A stretch of 34,534 nucleotides of DNA from Scatosoma sp045614565 (GTDB lineage Bacteria; Bacillota; Clostridia; Christensenellales; Borkfalkiaceae): NCBI GenBank assembly GCA_045614565.1, contig JAZLDG010000084.1:1-34534 (forward strand), read 5' to 3'. The notes under the pieces are model-generated. The model was not told the DNA's origin. It made no database searches and saw nothing but the letters and a program-made list of their open reading frames with translations. A program made the translations under genes and the position numbers. Positions 15,827 to 24,044 of this stretch are shown here, in pieces. Numbering within the stretch: position 1 is the first letter of the stretch; each line of letters starts with the position of its first letter.

Positions 15827-16960
15827 ATGGATTTCCTACTTCAAGGGTTTTCCGCGCTCACTTGGCAACAGGTCGTTATGTGGGCGATCGGCGGGCTTTT
15901 AATCTATCTCGCCATTAAAAAGGATATGGAACCCGCATTGCTGTTGCCGATGGGCTTCGGCGCAATTTTAGTCAATCTCCCGCTCTCTCCCGTAATCGGT
16001 AGCGGCGTAGACGGCGAACATCTCGGTATTATTACTTCGCTTTTCAAAGTCGGTATCGAAGCAAGCGAAGCGATGCCGCTTTTGCTCTTTATCGGTATCG
16101 GTTGTATGATCGATTTCGGACCGCTTCTTACCAACCCCAAGCTCTTTATCTTGGGCGGTGCGGCACAGCTTGGTATTTTCGTTACGATTATCCTTGCGGC
16201 AATGATCGGTTTCCCGCTCAACGACGCGGCTTCAATCGGTATTATCGGCGCAGCGGACGGTCCTACGGCTATTCTCGTAGCGATGCAGCTCGCTTCCAAG
16301 TACATCGGTCCTATTATGGTCGTAGCGTATTCGTATATGGCACTCGTACCCATCGTACAACCTGCCGTCGTTCGTCTTTGCACGACAAGAAAAGAACGCT
16401 TGATTAAAATGAAATACAGCGCGAAACAAGTTCCCAAGCTTATGCGTATCCTGTTCCCGATCATCGTTACGATTATTTCGGGCTTAATCGCGCCCGATTC
16501 CCTTTCGCTCGTGGGTATGCTGATGTTCGGTAACCTGCTCCGCGAATGTGGGGTATTGCAATCGCTTTCCGAAACGGCGCAAACGACTTTCTCGAACATT
16601 ATCACCTTGCTCCTTGGTATCACCATTGCTTTCCAAATGCAAGCGGAAGCGTTCCTTGCGCTGGAAACCTTGATTATTATGGCACTCGGCTTGTTCGCGT
16701 TCGTATTCGACACGATCGGCGGCGTAATGTGCGCGAAGGTTATGAATTTATTTTGCAAGGAAAAAATCAATCCTATGCTGGGTGCAGCGGGTATTTCCGC
16801 ATTCCCTATGGCGGCGCGCGTCGTGGAAAAAATGGGTATTAAAGAAGACCCGTCCAACCACCTTTTGATGCACGCAGTCGGCGCGAACGTATCGGGGCAA
16901 ATCGCTTCCGCAATCGTCGGCGGCTTGATTATCGGTCTACTCGGCCCGTTCTGTTTATAA
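15827..16960 (+). CDS. oadB: sodium-pump decarboxylase beta subunit
   Basis: A 377-residue inner-membrane protein of the OadB/MmdB/GcdB family, which couples decarboxylation of a carboxybiotin to sodium export. It has about nine to eleven hydrophobic segments, the family motif GIIGAADGPTAI with its sodium-linked Asp, and GANVSGQIASA near the C-terminus. The ATG at 15827 follows GGAGG. An OadG-like gene follows at once, but no biotin carrier or carboxyltransferase gene is in the window, so the substrate (oxaloacetate, methylmalonyl-CoA, glutaconyl-CoA) cannot be told; the symbol is by family only. Confidence 0.93.
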   Translation: MDFLLQGFSALTWQQVVMWAIGGLLIYLAIKKDMEPALLLPMGFGAILVNLPLSPVIGSGVDGEHLGIITSLFKVGIEASEAMPLLLFIGIGCMIDFGPLLTNPKLFILGGAAQLGIFVTIILAAMIGFPLNDAASIGIIGAADGPTAILVAMQLASKYIGPIMVVAYSYMALVPIVQPAVVRLCTTRKERLIKMKYSAKQVPKLMRILFPIIVTIISGLIAPDSLSLVGMLMFGNLLRECGVLQSLSETAQTTFSNIITLLLGITIAFQMQAEAFLALETLIIMALGLFAFVFDTIGGVMCAKVMNLFCKEKINPMLGAAGISAFPMAARVVEKMGIKEDPSNHLLMHAVGANVSGQIASAIVGGLIIGLLGPFCL

Positions 16961-16973
16961 GGAGAATACGCGT

Positions 16974-17189
16974 ATGTTGCATTTATTATTAGCTTTTGAC
17001 AACCTTACCCCTATGAACTGGGACGTAATCGCGCCCGCGCTCAATTTCCTTTGGCAAGGACTTTTGGCAATCTTCGTCGTAATCGGACTGATTATCGTAA
17101 CGGTCAAGATCACTTCTTTTGCAATCGCCAAAGCCGCGGAAGCAAAAAAACGCCGCGAAGAAGAAACGCAAGAAAATAACCAAGAATAA
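16974..17189 (+). CDS. OadG-like small membrane subunit
   Basis: A 71-residue protein with one transmembrane helix (LLAIFVVIGLIIVTVKIT) and a charged C-terminal tail rich in Lys, Arg and Glu. That is the layout of the gamma subunit (OadG) of sodium-pump decarboxylases, which holds the complex together. It starts 13 bases after the beta-subunit gene, behind GGAG. The family has low sequence conservation, so the call rests mainly on shape and position. Confidence 0.7.
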   Translation: MLHLLLAFDNLTPMNWDVIAPALNFLWQGLLAIFVVIGLIIVTVKITSFAIAKAAEAKKRREEETQENNQE

Positions 17190-17195
17190 AACTTT

Positions 17196-17224
17196 GACGC
17201 GGGGCAAACCCCGCGTCCCTTTTT
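17196..17224 (+). terminator. terminator after the OadG-like gene
   Basis: GACGCGGGG and CCCCGCGTC pair around CAAA, then CCTTTTT. It ends about ten bases before the next ATG. Confidence 0.85.
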
Positions 17225-17234
17225 CGGGGCTGCT

Positions 17235-18401
17235 ATGAACGAATTTCTCATTCGCCTTTTCGTAGGCAAAAACAAAAATCCGAACGACCCCGCCGTGCGC
17301 GGAAAATACGCTTCCTTGGCGGGTTTTACGGGGATTATAATGAACTTTTTGCTCTTCGTGGGTAAGCTCACGATGGGGCTTGTTTCGGCAAGCGTAGCCA
17401 TTATCGCCGACGCGTTTAATAATATTTCCGACGCAGGCTCGTCCGTCGTGGCGTTGATCGGGTTTCGGCTCGCGAATAAGCCCGTAGACAAAGAACACCC
17501 GCTCGGTCACGGCCGCTTGGAATACGTTTCGGGCTTTATCGTGGACGCGCTCATTATTCTCGTCGGTGCGGAGCTGTTGAAAAGCTCGATTGAAAAAATC
17601 GTAAATCCCACGCTTCCGAGCGTAGGCGTCGCAACGCTTATTATTTTAAGCGTCGCGATTTTGGTAAAGGTTTGGCTGTTTTTCTTTTATCGAAAAATCG
17701 GCAAAAAAATCCGCTCGGCTTCTATTAACGCGGCGGCGAGCGACTCACTCACCGATTGTATCGCGACCACGCTCGTACTCGTTTCCGCGTTAGTCGCAAG
17801 AATTTGGGGCGTGGCAATCGACGGCTGGGCAGGAATTCTCGTCGCGGCGTTTATCCTGTACACGGGCATAAAAGCGGCGAAAGAAACGATTGATTTATTG
17901 CTCGGCTCGCCCCCTGATCCCGAATTTATCGAAAACATTTACGAATTCATCAAGGACTATAAAAAAATCGTCGGTATCCACGACGTAATGGTGCACGATT
18001 ACGGCCCCGGCAGGCAAATCGTTTCCTTTCACGCCGAAGTGCCGTCCGATTCGGATATCAACGTAGCGCACGAAGAAGTCGACCAAATGGAACGGGATAT
18101 GCACGAAAAATTCGGCTGTATCGTGACCGTCCACCTTGACCCGATCGTGATGAACGATCCGCTCGTGAACGAGCTTCGCGCCCTTGCGCAAACTTCGGCA
18201 AAGACGGTGAACGCAGATTTTTCCATTCACGATTTCCGAATGACCAAGGGCGAAACGACCGTGAATTTGATCTTCGATTTGGTAATGCCAAGCGATTGTA
18301 AAATGTGTTCGGAAGAAGCGGAAAATGCGGTTGCGGACGAAATCCGAAAACACCGCCCCAACTGTTTTTGCGTCATTCGCGTCGAACATCCTTTCGTATA
18401 A
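17235..18401 (+). CDS. cation diffusion facilitator transporter
   Basis: A 388-residue proton-coupled metal exporter of the CDF family (zinc, iron, manganese or cadmium). Site-A residues lie in ADAFNNISDAGSS (58-70) and in DSLTDCIAT; HPLGHGRLEY follows helix 2. Six transmembrane helices are visible, then the cytoplasmic domain with HDVMVHDYGPGRQIVSFH. The C-terminal part is ~80 residues longer than in YiiP and contains CKMC, a possible extra metal site. The DxxxD pair in helix 2 (DAFNNISD) is closer to manganese-type members, but I cannot fix the metal. No strong Shine-Dalgarno; the terminator hairpin sits just upstream. Confidence 0.92.
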   Translation: MNEFLIRLFVGKNKNPNDPAVRGKYASLAGFTGIIMNFLLFVGKLTMGLVSASVAIIADAFNNISDAGSSVVALIGFRLANKPVDKEHPLGHGRLEYVSGFIVDALIILVGAELLKSSIEKIVNPTLPSVGVATLIILSVAILVKVWLFFFYRKIGKKIRSASINAAASDSLTDCIATTLVLVSALVARIWGVAIDGWAGILVAAFILYTGIKAAKETIDLLLGSPPDPEFIENIYEFIKDYKKIVGIHDVMVHDYGPGRQIVSFHAEVPSDSDINVAHEEVDQMERDMHEKFGCIVTVHLDPIVMNDPLVNELRALAQTSAKTVNADFSIHDFRMTKGETTVNLIFDLVMPSDCKMCSEEAENAVADEIRKHRPNCFCVIRVEHPFV

Positions 18402-18403
18402 CA

Positions 18404-18428
18404 AAACCGCACCCTATCGGTGCGGTTT
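18404..18428. terminator. bidirectional terminator
   Basis: AAACCGCACC and GGTGCGGTTT pair around CTATC. It serves the CDF gene and overlaps the stop codon of the converging small gene. Confidence 0.85.
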
Positions 18429-18576
18429 ATCTTATTTCTAATATCCGTTTCCAAAGAATAAGCCAGTCAAGCTCCTTTTCGTAAGCTAATTGGTCGCCGT
18501 TTACTACGCCTTTCTTTTTAAGCGCTTCGATTTGTTTTTCTAACTCTTGAATTTCTTTTTTATCTTCTTCCGTCAT
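18427..18576 (-). CDS. small coiled-coil protein
   Basis: A 49-residue protein starting MTEEDKKEIQELEKQIEALK, with an acidic/basic heptad-like helix and a C-terminal ELDWLILWKRILEI. AAGGAG lies eight bases before the ATG (18576), which makes it a credible gene despite its size. It ends inside the shared terminator. No domain recognised; it might be a small regulatory or adaptor protein. Confidence 0.6.
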   Translation of the reverse strand: MTEEDKKEIQELEKQIEALKKKGVVNGDQLAYEKELDWLILWKRILEIR

Positions 18577-18600
18577 TTTATTTTCTCCTTAAACTAAAAA

Positions 18601-18790
18601 GTGCGCTAACCGAAGTCAACGCACTAAAAACGCAAACTCCGTTGTTGTCACACAAACTTAATCAAAAAAGAGAATTTTCGTCATCTTAATCGTTGGAATT
18701 TGCATTTTTATCAAATTCATAAGATTAAGATGGTTAAAAAAGGGCATAATTATCCCTTAAAAAATCGCTCTTTTTTTCTTATTTAGTTTA
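18601..18790. other. structured non-coding region
   Basis: Upstream of the 49-residue gene lie the hairpin GTGCG/CGCAC (about 18601-18624), a nested long hairpin at 18682-18732 (outer arms CATCTTAATC/GATTAAGATG, inner arms GAATTTG/CAAATTC) and a smaller AGGG/CCCT hairpin near 18740. This could be a small RNA or a decayed mobile fragment. No open frame supported. Confidence 0.5.
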
Positions 18791-18841
18791 TGTGACACAT
18801 ACAATATACCACAAATTCAAGTTTTTATCAAGCATTTTTGC

Positions 18842-18879
18842 AAAAAAAAGAAAACTCGGCTTATGAAAAGCCGAGTTTT
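18842..18879 (-). terminator. terminator of the mutY operon
   Basis: AAAACTCGGC and GCCGAGTTTT pair; on the minus strand a T-run follows. It lies 18 bases after the flavin reductase gene. Confidence 0.9.
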
Positions 18880-18896
18880 CTTGATAAAAAATCCTT

Positions 18897-19514
18897 TTAA
18901 CGGATAAAATTCGTCATAATTTTGCGTTCCTTGACGGGTTCGACGCCCGCTTCCTTGCCAAGTGCCAAGCATTTCAACAGCCAAGCCATATTGTTCCCTA
19001 AAATCCGCATCGTTTGCAATCCTTCTTCGTCTTGCGCCGCTTCTTCGGCGGTGTTGCCGTGGATTTCGTTCCAGTAATTCGAGCCGACGATAGGCATATT
19101 ATTGATCGTGAAATATTTATTGATTACGTCGAACGTAGTAGACGCGCCCGCCCGACGGCAACTCACCACCGCCGCTGCGGGTTTATACGCGAGCTGTTTG
19201 CCGCCGCTGTAAAATACTCTGTCCATAAAGGACACCAACGCGCCCGAAGCCGAAGCGTAATACACGGGCGAACCGAACACGAACCCGTCGAATCCCGCCG
19301 CTTTTTCGACGAATTCGTTTACGCCGTCGTCGATTACGCATTTTTTCAGCTTTTTACAAGCCCAACAGCCTTTACAGCCGTTCGTCGCGTGTTGACCGAG
19401 CCAGTAAATCTCCGTTTCCACGCCGTTGGCGTTCAACGCCTTTTCCACTTCCGCAAGCGCGGTATACGTACAACCCTTTTCGTGATAACTGCCGTTAATC
19501 AATAAAACTTTCAT
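18897..19514 (-). CDS. NADPH-dependent FMN reductase / flavodoxin-fold protein
   Basis: A 205-residue flavodoxin-fold oxidoreductase. The N-terminal LLINGSYHEKGCTYTAL is the FMN phosphate loop, GSPVYYASASG the second flavin contact. GCKGCWACKKLKKC contains four cysteines, a pattern seen in NADPH-dependent FMN reductases and iron-sulfur flavoprotein relatives. The C-terminal ~40 residues are an added helix region. It overlaps the HNH gene by four bases (ATGA) and ends the operon. Substrate unknown. Confidence 0.88.
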   Translation of the reverse strand: MKVLLINGSYHEKGCTYTALAEVEKALNANGVETEIYWLGQHATNGCKGCWACKKLKKCVIDDGVNEFVEKAAGFDGFVFGSPVYYASASGALVSFMDRVFYSGGKQLAYKPAAAVVSCRRAGASTTFDVINKYFTINNMPIVGSNYWNEIHGNTAEEAAQDEEGLQTMRILGNNMAWLLKCLALGKEAGVEPVKERKIMTNFIR

Positions 19515-19972
19515 AAATTTTCTCCTAAAATAATATCGTATTTATTTTTTAACCAAGATATATCGGTAACCCAGCCTTCCACGCGGTTTCTGCGTTTATA
19601 CGCTTCGTTGGCTTCCCCAAGCGCGGCGTGAAACTCCATTTGCGAGCAAGCGTTGACCTTCATAAACCATTCCATCGCTTCCGCCCCCCTGCCCATAAGC
19701 TGGGTACGGGAAATATGCACGACTTGGTGGCAATTCCTGCAAAGCGCAACCACCGTTTCAAGCTTTTGCAACGCTTTTTCTTCGTCGTAGCTCCAACGCT
19801 CGTGCGCTTCCAAGCGTTCCCCCGCCCGTCCGCATATACAGCACCTGCCCCCCGCGCGCTTATACGCGTCACGGCGAACGATATCCCAGTCAGCGGGCTT
19901 TAACACGCTCCGAAGATTAAAAAACCAACATTCTTCGGGTACAATTTCAAAATCAAGCTTATATTTTTTCAT
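19511..19972 (-). CDS. HNH-type endonuclease-like protein
   Basis: A 153-residue protein with a beta-beta-alpha metal core: CCICGR, AHERWSYDEE, then ALCRNCHQVVH. Two CxxC pairs bind zinc and the His of AHE would be the general base. Small HNH proteins of this type occur outside restriction systems, and the role here is unknown. It overlaps the mutY end by 14 bases and the flavin reductase start by four, so it is translated within the mutY operon, which hints at a DNA-repair link but does not prove it. Confidence 0.8.
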   Translation of the reverse strand: MKKYKLDFEIVPEECWFFNLRSVLKPADWDIVRRDAYKRAGGRCCICGRAGERLEAHERWSYDEEKALQKLETVVALCRNCHQVVHISRTQLMGRGAEAMEWFMKVNACSQMEFHAALGEANEAYKRRNRVEGWVTDISWLKNKYDIILGENL

Positions 19973-21005
19973 CGTTTAACAGTTCTAAACATTGTTTGAA
20001 CGCGGTCGGGAGCGAAATACCGTCTTGGATTTCGTCCAAGGTATAGGTATCGAACGGCGCGAACTCCGTTTGTACCCATACGCAGGTAATATCCCATATA
20101 ATGTGCGTAAAAATATGCTTATATTTTTTGCGTTTTTTCTCGGTGAACGCGTACACGCCCCATTCGTTTAAGACGCTTTCCGCGCTTTCGTTCGTTTGCA
20201 CGGCGGACGGAAATTCGTTCATACCTTTGAGTACGCCCGTTTCCCGACGGCGGATACAAAAGCCTTCGTCCGTTTGGATTAAAAAGATATACACGCTTTC
20301 AAGGCGTGTCTCTTTCTTTTGCGGAAGCACGGGATACAGCGGCTGCGTGCCGTTTTTATACGCCCTGCAAATTTCCTGCAACGGGCATTTCGCGCAATCG
20401 GGGTTTTGCGGCTTGCAAACGAGCGCGCCCAGCTCGAACAAGCTTTGCGTAAAATCCGAACAAGCCTTGCCCGCCTTGGGGTATGCCGCCGAAAGCTCGC
20501 TTTCAATGCGCTTGCGATAGCGCGTATCCGATATCACCGAACCGTTTTCGGCAAGTCTTGACACCACGCGAAGCACGTTCCCGTCTACCGCCGCTTCCCG
20601 CTGCCCGAAAGCAATGGACGCAATCGCGCCCGCGGTGTAATCACCGATTCCCGAAAGGGAACGAAGTTCGGCTTTGTTTTGCGGAAATTCGCCGTTAAAG
20701 CGGTATAAAATCTCGCGCGCGGCTTTTTGCAAATTGCGTACGCGGCTATAATACCCAAGCCCTTCCCAAAGCTTCAACAAGCGTTCTTCTTCGCAAGCCG
20801 CAAGGGCTTGCACGTCGGGCAATTCCGCGATAAAGCGCGCGTAATAGGCCTTGACCGCTTCCACGCGGGTTTGTTGGAGCATTATCTCGGATACCCATAT
20901 ATGATAAGGCGTGGGATCGTTACGCCAAGCAAGGTCGCGTTTATGCGTTTGATACCAAGCAAGCAAGGGGGCAGGTATGCGTTCAAATGGAAAAATCGTC
21001 GTCAT
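19959..21005 (-). CDS. mutY: A/G-specific adenine glycosylase
   Basis: A 348-residue base-excision repair enzyme that removes adenine opposite 8-oxoguanine. Catalytic Glu is in SEIMLQQTRV (E40), the helix-hairpin-helix is LSGIGDYTAGAIA, and the catalytic Asp is in AAVDGNVLRV (D141). The iron-sulfur cluster loop has the C-x6-C-x2-C-x5-C spacing (CKPQNPDCAKC...C). The C-terminal NUDIX-like domain that reads 8-oxoG is present (KYKHIFTHIIWDI). It starts five bases after the FtsK-like gene, within one operon. Confidence 0.96.
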   Translation of the reverse strand: MTTIFPFERIPAPLLAWYQTHKRDLAWRNDPTPYHIWVSEIMLQQTRVEAVKAYYARFIAELPDVQALAACEEERLLKLWEGLGYYSRVRNLQKAAREILYRFNGEFPQNKAELRSLSGIGDYTAGAIASIAFGQREAAVDGNVLRVVSRLAENGSVISDTRYRKRIESELSAAYPKAGKACSDFTQSLFELGALVCKPQNPDCAKCPLQEICRAYKNGTQPLYPVLPQKKETRLESVYIFLIQTDEGFCIRRRETGVLKGMNEFPSAVQTNESAESVLNEWGVYAFTEKKRKKYKHIFTHIIWDITCVWVQTEFAPFDTYTLDEIQDGISLPTAFKQCLELLNDEKI

Positions 21006-21010
21006 ATGTA

Positions 21011-21745
21011 CTATTCTTTCGCCGCAAGCGAATTGAGCAAAATCACCGTTTCGGTGATATTCGGCTCATCGGGGAAAAGAATGGGCGTCGGCATCGACAG
21101 CGACGAATCTTCGCCGACGTAGGTGATGTCCGCTTTGCCGTTGCCTTGCGTCGTTACCAAGCAATTTCCCACGCCCACGAACGCACCGGGGTAGCCGCTG
21201 AAAATGCTTCGCATCAGTTCCGCACCGCTAATTACTTCGACGTTTTCTTTGCGGGCAATCAGCTCGAAAAAGTCGCGGTATTCTTCCAAATCGCCGTTTT
21301 TGTTGCAATCGGGCAAATCTTCCAAGCCGTCCAAAACGATAATCAATCTCGGACAGCCCTTTTCACGCTCGTGCATATCCAAAAGCTCTTTTACGCAAGT
21401 CTTGGCTTGGTCTAAATCGGATTTCAAACGCACGAACGGCGCGGTTAAATCCACGCAGGAAAGGCGCAACAGCTCGCCGTATTCGGCGCGGGGCGAAAGC
21501 ACGAGAAAGTTGGCTTCGGTCTTGTCGTACAAGCAGGAAAGCGTAATAATCAAACGCTTAATAAACGCCGTTCTACGCCCGCCCGTGACGCAGGTATGCC
21601 GAAAATACGGTCTTCCGTGCTTTTGGGAAAGCACGGTGTTGTCCGCCATATCCCGACCGAGCGGCACGCCCGCGCGAAGCTTTTTCAAGCTCTCTTCGTC
21701 TTTACAATTTTCCGTCAAAAGGGAAATAAATTCGTCCGATCTCAT
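21011..21745 (-). CDS. degenerate FtsK/SpoIIIE-like ATPase domain protein
   Basis: A 244-residue protein that follows the FtsK motor core: VPLGRDMADNTVLSQ matches the usual lead-in, but the Walker A is TGGRRTAFIKRL instead of GATGSGKS, lacking the catalytic Lys-Ser/Thr pair. The Walker B is LIIVLDGLEDL instead of VVIIDEFADL. It therefore probably binds or hydrolyses ATP poorly, if at all, and may be a structural or regulatory relative. ATG 21745 is chosen because the promoter (21782-21810) makes the longer start impossible; AAGGAG lies ~14 bases upstream. It heads the operon with mutY. Confidence 0.65.
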   Translation of the reverse strand: MRSDEFISLLTENCKDEESLKKLRAGVPLGRDMADNTVLSQKHGRPYFRHTCVTGGRRTAFIKRLIITLSCLYDKTEANFLVLSPRAEYGELLRLSCVDLTAPFVRLKSDLDQAKTCVKELLDMHEREKGCPRLIIVLDGLEDLPDCNKNGDLEEYRDFFELIARKENVEVISGAELMRSIFSGYPGAFVGVGNCLVTTQGNGKADITYVGEDSSLSMPTPILFPDEPNITETVILLNSLAAKE

Positions 21746-21781
21746 AGCGTCCGCGCCACTCCTTTTCTTTCGTATACCTTT

Positions 21782-21810
21782 ATTATACAAAAAAACCACG
21801 GCTTTGTCAA
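21782..21810 (-). promoter_or_regulatory. promoter of the mutY operon
   Basis: On the minus strand consensus TTGACA (21810-21805), 17-bp spacer and TATAAT (21787-21782). Confidence 0.9.
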
Positions 21811-21825
21811 GTCCTGAAAGAAATC

Positions 21826-21851
21826 CGCGCCGCGGTTTTTACCGCGGCGCG
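21826..21851 (-). terminator. GC-rich hairpin after the protease gene
   Basis: CGCGCCGCGGT pairs with ACCGCGGCGCG around TTTT; only a weak T-tract follows on the minus strand. Confidence 0.7.
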
Positions 21852-21858
21852 TACGATT

Positions 21859-23307
21859 TTATGCGTATTTTACGAAATATTCGTCTTTATCAAAGACGAT
21901 GTCCACCGTTTTTTCTTCGCCGTCGCGAAGCACTTTAACCGAAACCGTATCGCCCTTTCTTACCGTTAGCAGTAAATCGTTGAGCTGATATCTTCTTTGA
22001 AGCGGCGTTTCCGTGCCGTGAACGGTAATTGCCAAAAGCTTATCCCCGACTTTGAGCTTGCCGTTTGCCGCGCCCGCGTCGCTTCCCGCAAGTACGCTGG
22101 AAATGACTATGTCTTCTTTAATTTGAAGTTTTTTATCGACGAGCGAAGCCGTCGAAGCGTCAATATACGCTTCCACGCCAAGCCACGCGCGGAGCGCGTA
22201 CCCGTTCTCGTCGTTGACCGCGTTTTCCAAAATATTATCCAGCAAATACCGCACCTGCGTAATGGGCAAAGCGTAACCCATATTGTCCGTTTCGTCCGCT
22301 ACGCTCTTGGCGTTGGTAATGCCGATCAGCTCGCCTTGGGCGTTGAAAAGTCCGCCCCCCGAGTTGCCGTGATTGATCGCCGCGTCCGTCCGCAATACGC
22401 GATAGGAAACGGTACGCTTGCCGTCTGTGGAAGTCATCGCGATATTTTCCGAATCCACCGACACGACGCCGCTCGTCACGGAAATCCCCAAGCCGTTCGC
22501 GTTCCCGATCGCGAACGCTTTTTCGCCGATCGTGAGTGCGTCCGAGTCCCCGAACACCGCTTCCGTTGCCGCGCTCTTTTTCAAGTATTCGCTGCTGTCC
22601 ACTTTCAAAATCGCGATATCGTAATCCATCGCGCCGCCCACGAAGCTCGCCTTGATCCCGTCGCCCGTGAAATCGCCCGCTTCCGTTTCGATATAGCCGT
22701 CTCCGTCCGTATCGTCACCCTTAGTGAAGCCTTCCCTTGCGCCGTAGGGATAAACGTAGATGCAATTTGAAATGCCCGTGTTATATTCGGAATCGTACAC
22801 CACGTGATAATTCGTCACGATATACGCCGTCGCCGTCGTATCGTTTTCACGGAGCTTGAAAATAACGCCGCTCCCTTCCGCCGCCGAAACGAGCTTTTCC
22901 TGACGGTAGTTGAGCCGATTTCCGACCATGACCTGTTTTTCAAACGCGCAACAAATGCCCACAACGGAAGAAGTATTTTGCGCAATCGTTTCCGTGTCGT
23001 TATCTTCCTGCACGCTAAAATCAAAGCCTAATTCCTTGATAAAATCCAAAAGCGTACCGTCGTACCCTTCTTCGGAATTTTTCACGGCTTCGTACATTTC
23101 TTCAATGGACAAGCTTTGTCCGTCCGCGCCGTTTTTGCCGCGCAGGGATTCGAGCCAAGCCTGCTCGTCCCCTTCAAAGCCGTTTTTCACGGCAATATCG
23201 TAGGCGTTTATAATTTCTTGATTGTCACAAGCGGCAAACGCCAAAACCGACGCCGTCGCCACCCCCGCCAAAAGAAAAGCCGCCGTTTTTTTCCATATTT
23301 TTTTCAT
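21859..23307 (-). CDS. secreted HtrA/DegP-like serine protease, lipoprotein
   Basis: A 482-residue trypsin-like protease of the cell surface. The signal peptide ends at a lipobox-like AFAAC (Cys27). A linker holds GKNGADGQ, a short collagen-like piece. The protease domain has the triad His168 (TNYHVV), Asp230 (MDYDIAIL) and Ser316 (GNSGGGLF). An insertion with DDTDGDGYIET and DFTGDG looks like a calcium-binding loop. A PDZ domain follows (ISSVLAGSDAGAANGKLKVGD). It probably degrades misfolded exported proteins. AAAGGAG precedes the ATG. The N-terminal 100 residues and the insert are unlike standard HtrA. Confidence 0.92.
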   Translation of the reverse strand: MKKIWKKTAAFLLAGVATASVLAFAACDNQEIINAYDIAVKNGFEGDEQAWLESLRGKNGADGQSLSIEEMYEAVKNSEEGYDGTLLDFIKELGFDFSVQEDNDTETIAQNTSSVVGICCAFEKQVMVGNRLNYRQEKLVSAAEGSGVIFKLRENDTTATAYIVTNYHVVYDSEYNTGISNCIYVYPYGAREGFTKGDDTDGDGYIETEAGDFTGDGIKASFVGGAMDYDIAILKVDSSEYLKKSAATEAVFGDSDALTIGEKAFAIGNANGLGISVTSGVVSVDSENIAMTSTDGKRTVSYRVLRTDAAINHGNSGGGLFNAQGELIGITNAKSVADETDNMGYALPITQVRYLLDNILENAVNDENGYALRAWLGVEAYIDASTASLVDKKLQIKEDIVISSVLAGSDAGAANGKLKVGDKLLAITVHGTETPLQRRYQLNDLLLTVRKGDTVSVKVLRDGEEKTVDIVFDKDEYFVKYA

Positions 23308-23369
23308 ACAAAACTCCTTTTAGAAGTACTTATTATCTTTAATTATATCTTGCTTGTTTGTAAAATATT

Positions 23370-23978
23370 TTATGATTGTTTGAAATTTTGGTGAATTTTG
23401 GAAAACCTGCAACCGCAAAAATCCTGCCGATACAGTCCGTATTCCTTGGAAAGCGCGATCGATTGCAAGTACCCGCCCTTTTTCTTAAAATCCGAAACGA
23501 GATAATTCAACGCATACCTGCCCGCGACCTTTTCCCCGATTTCGTTCAACCATTCCGCGTTTTTATGCGGACTTAACGAAAGCGTGGTGCAAAACCAAGA
23601 AAACCCGTTCTCTTTCGCGATTTGCGCCGTTTTTTCCAAGCGGAGCTGATAACAAAGATAACAGCGTTTTCCGCGTTCAGGCTCGTTTTCCAAGCCCGCC
23701 GAGATTTCTAAAAAGCTTTCGCTGTCGTAATCGCAGTCGATAAACTTCGCCCAGCCCGTTTCCCGTAAAAAACGGATTTGTTCAGCTTTGCGTTTGTCGT
23801 ATTCCGCTTTCTCGTCGATGTTCGGGTTATAATACAGCACGGTCACAGCAAATTTGTCTTTGAGCCTTTCCAAACACGCCGACGAGCAGGGCGCGCAACA
23901 GCTATGTAAAAGCAGCGGCGTACCCGTAGGCAAGCTTTCTATCAACGCGAGCATTTCGTTTTCGTAATTTCGTTTCAT
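23370..23978 (-). CDS. queH: epoxyqueuosine reductase QueH
   Basis: A 202-residue enzyme for the last step of queuosine synthesis, reduction of epoxyqueuosine in tRNA, replacing QueG. It shows the family's cysteines: HSCCAPCSS (C27, C28, C31), KRCYLCYQ and a C-terminal FCGCR, which hold an iron-sulfur cluster and an extra metal. YYNPNI and TTLSLSPHKN are further family motifs. The ATG at 23978 stands only seven bases after the -10 box of a consensus promoter, so the message appears to be leaderless. queA is also in this window, but apart from it. Confidence 0.93.
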   Translation of the reverse strand: MKRNYENEMLALIESLPTGTPLLLHSCCAPCSSACLERLKDKFAVTVLYYNPNIDEKAEYDKRKAEQIRFLRETGWAKFIDCDYDSESFLEISAGLENEPERGKRCYLCYQLRLEKTAQIAKENGFSWFCTTLSLSPHKNAEWLNEIGEKVAGRYALNYLVSDFKKKGGYLQSIALSKEYGLYRQDFCGCRFSKIHQNFKQS

Positions 23979-23985
23979 ACCTACT

Positions 23986-24014
23986 ATTATACCCACTTTC
24001 CAAATCTTTGTCAA
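23986..24014 (-). promoter_or_regulatory. queH promoter, leaderless layout
   Basis: On the minus strand TTGACA (24014-24009), 17-bp spacer, TATAAT (23991-23986), then seven bases to the ATG. Confidence 0.88.
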
Positions 24015-24044
24015 CGCTCTTTCGTTAAAAAACGGCGCAACGCC

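Noticed and set aside
15904..16857. 317-codon minus-strand open frame opposite the oadB-like gene
   Set aside because: It lies wholly inside a clear membrane-protein gene, and its translation (Ile/Ser/Pro-rich) matches no family. Biased codon use opens the antisense frame.
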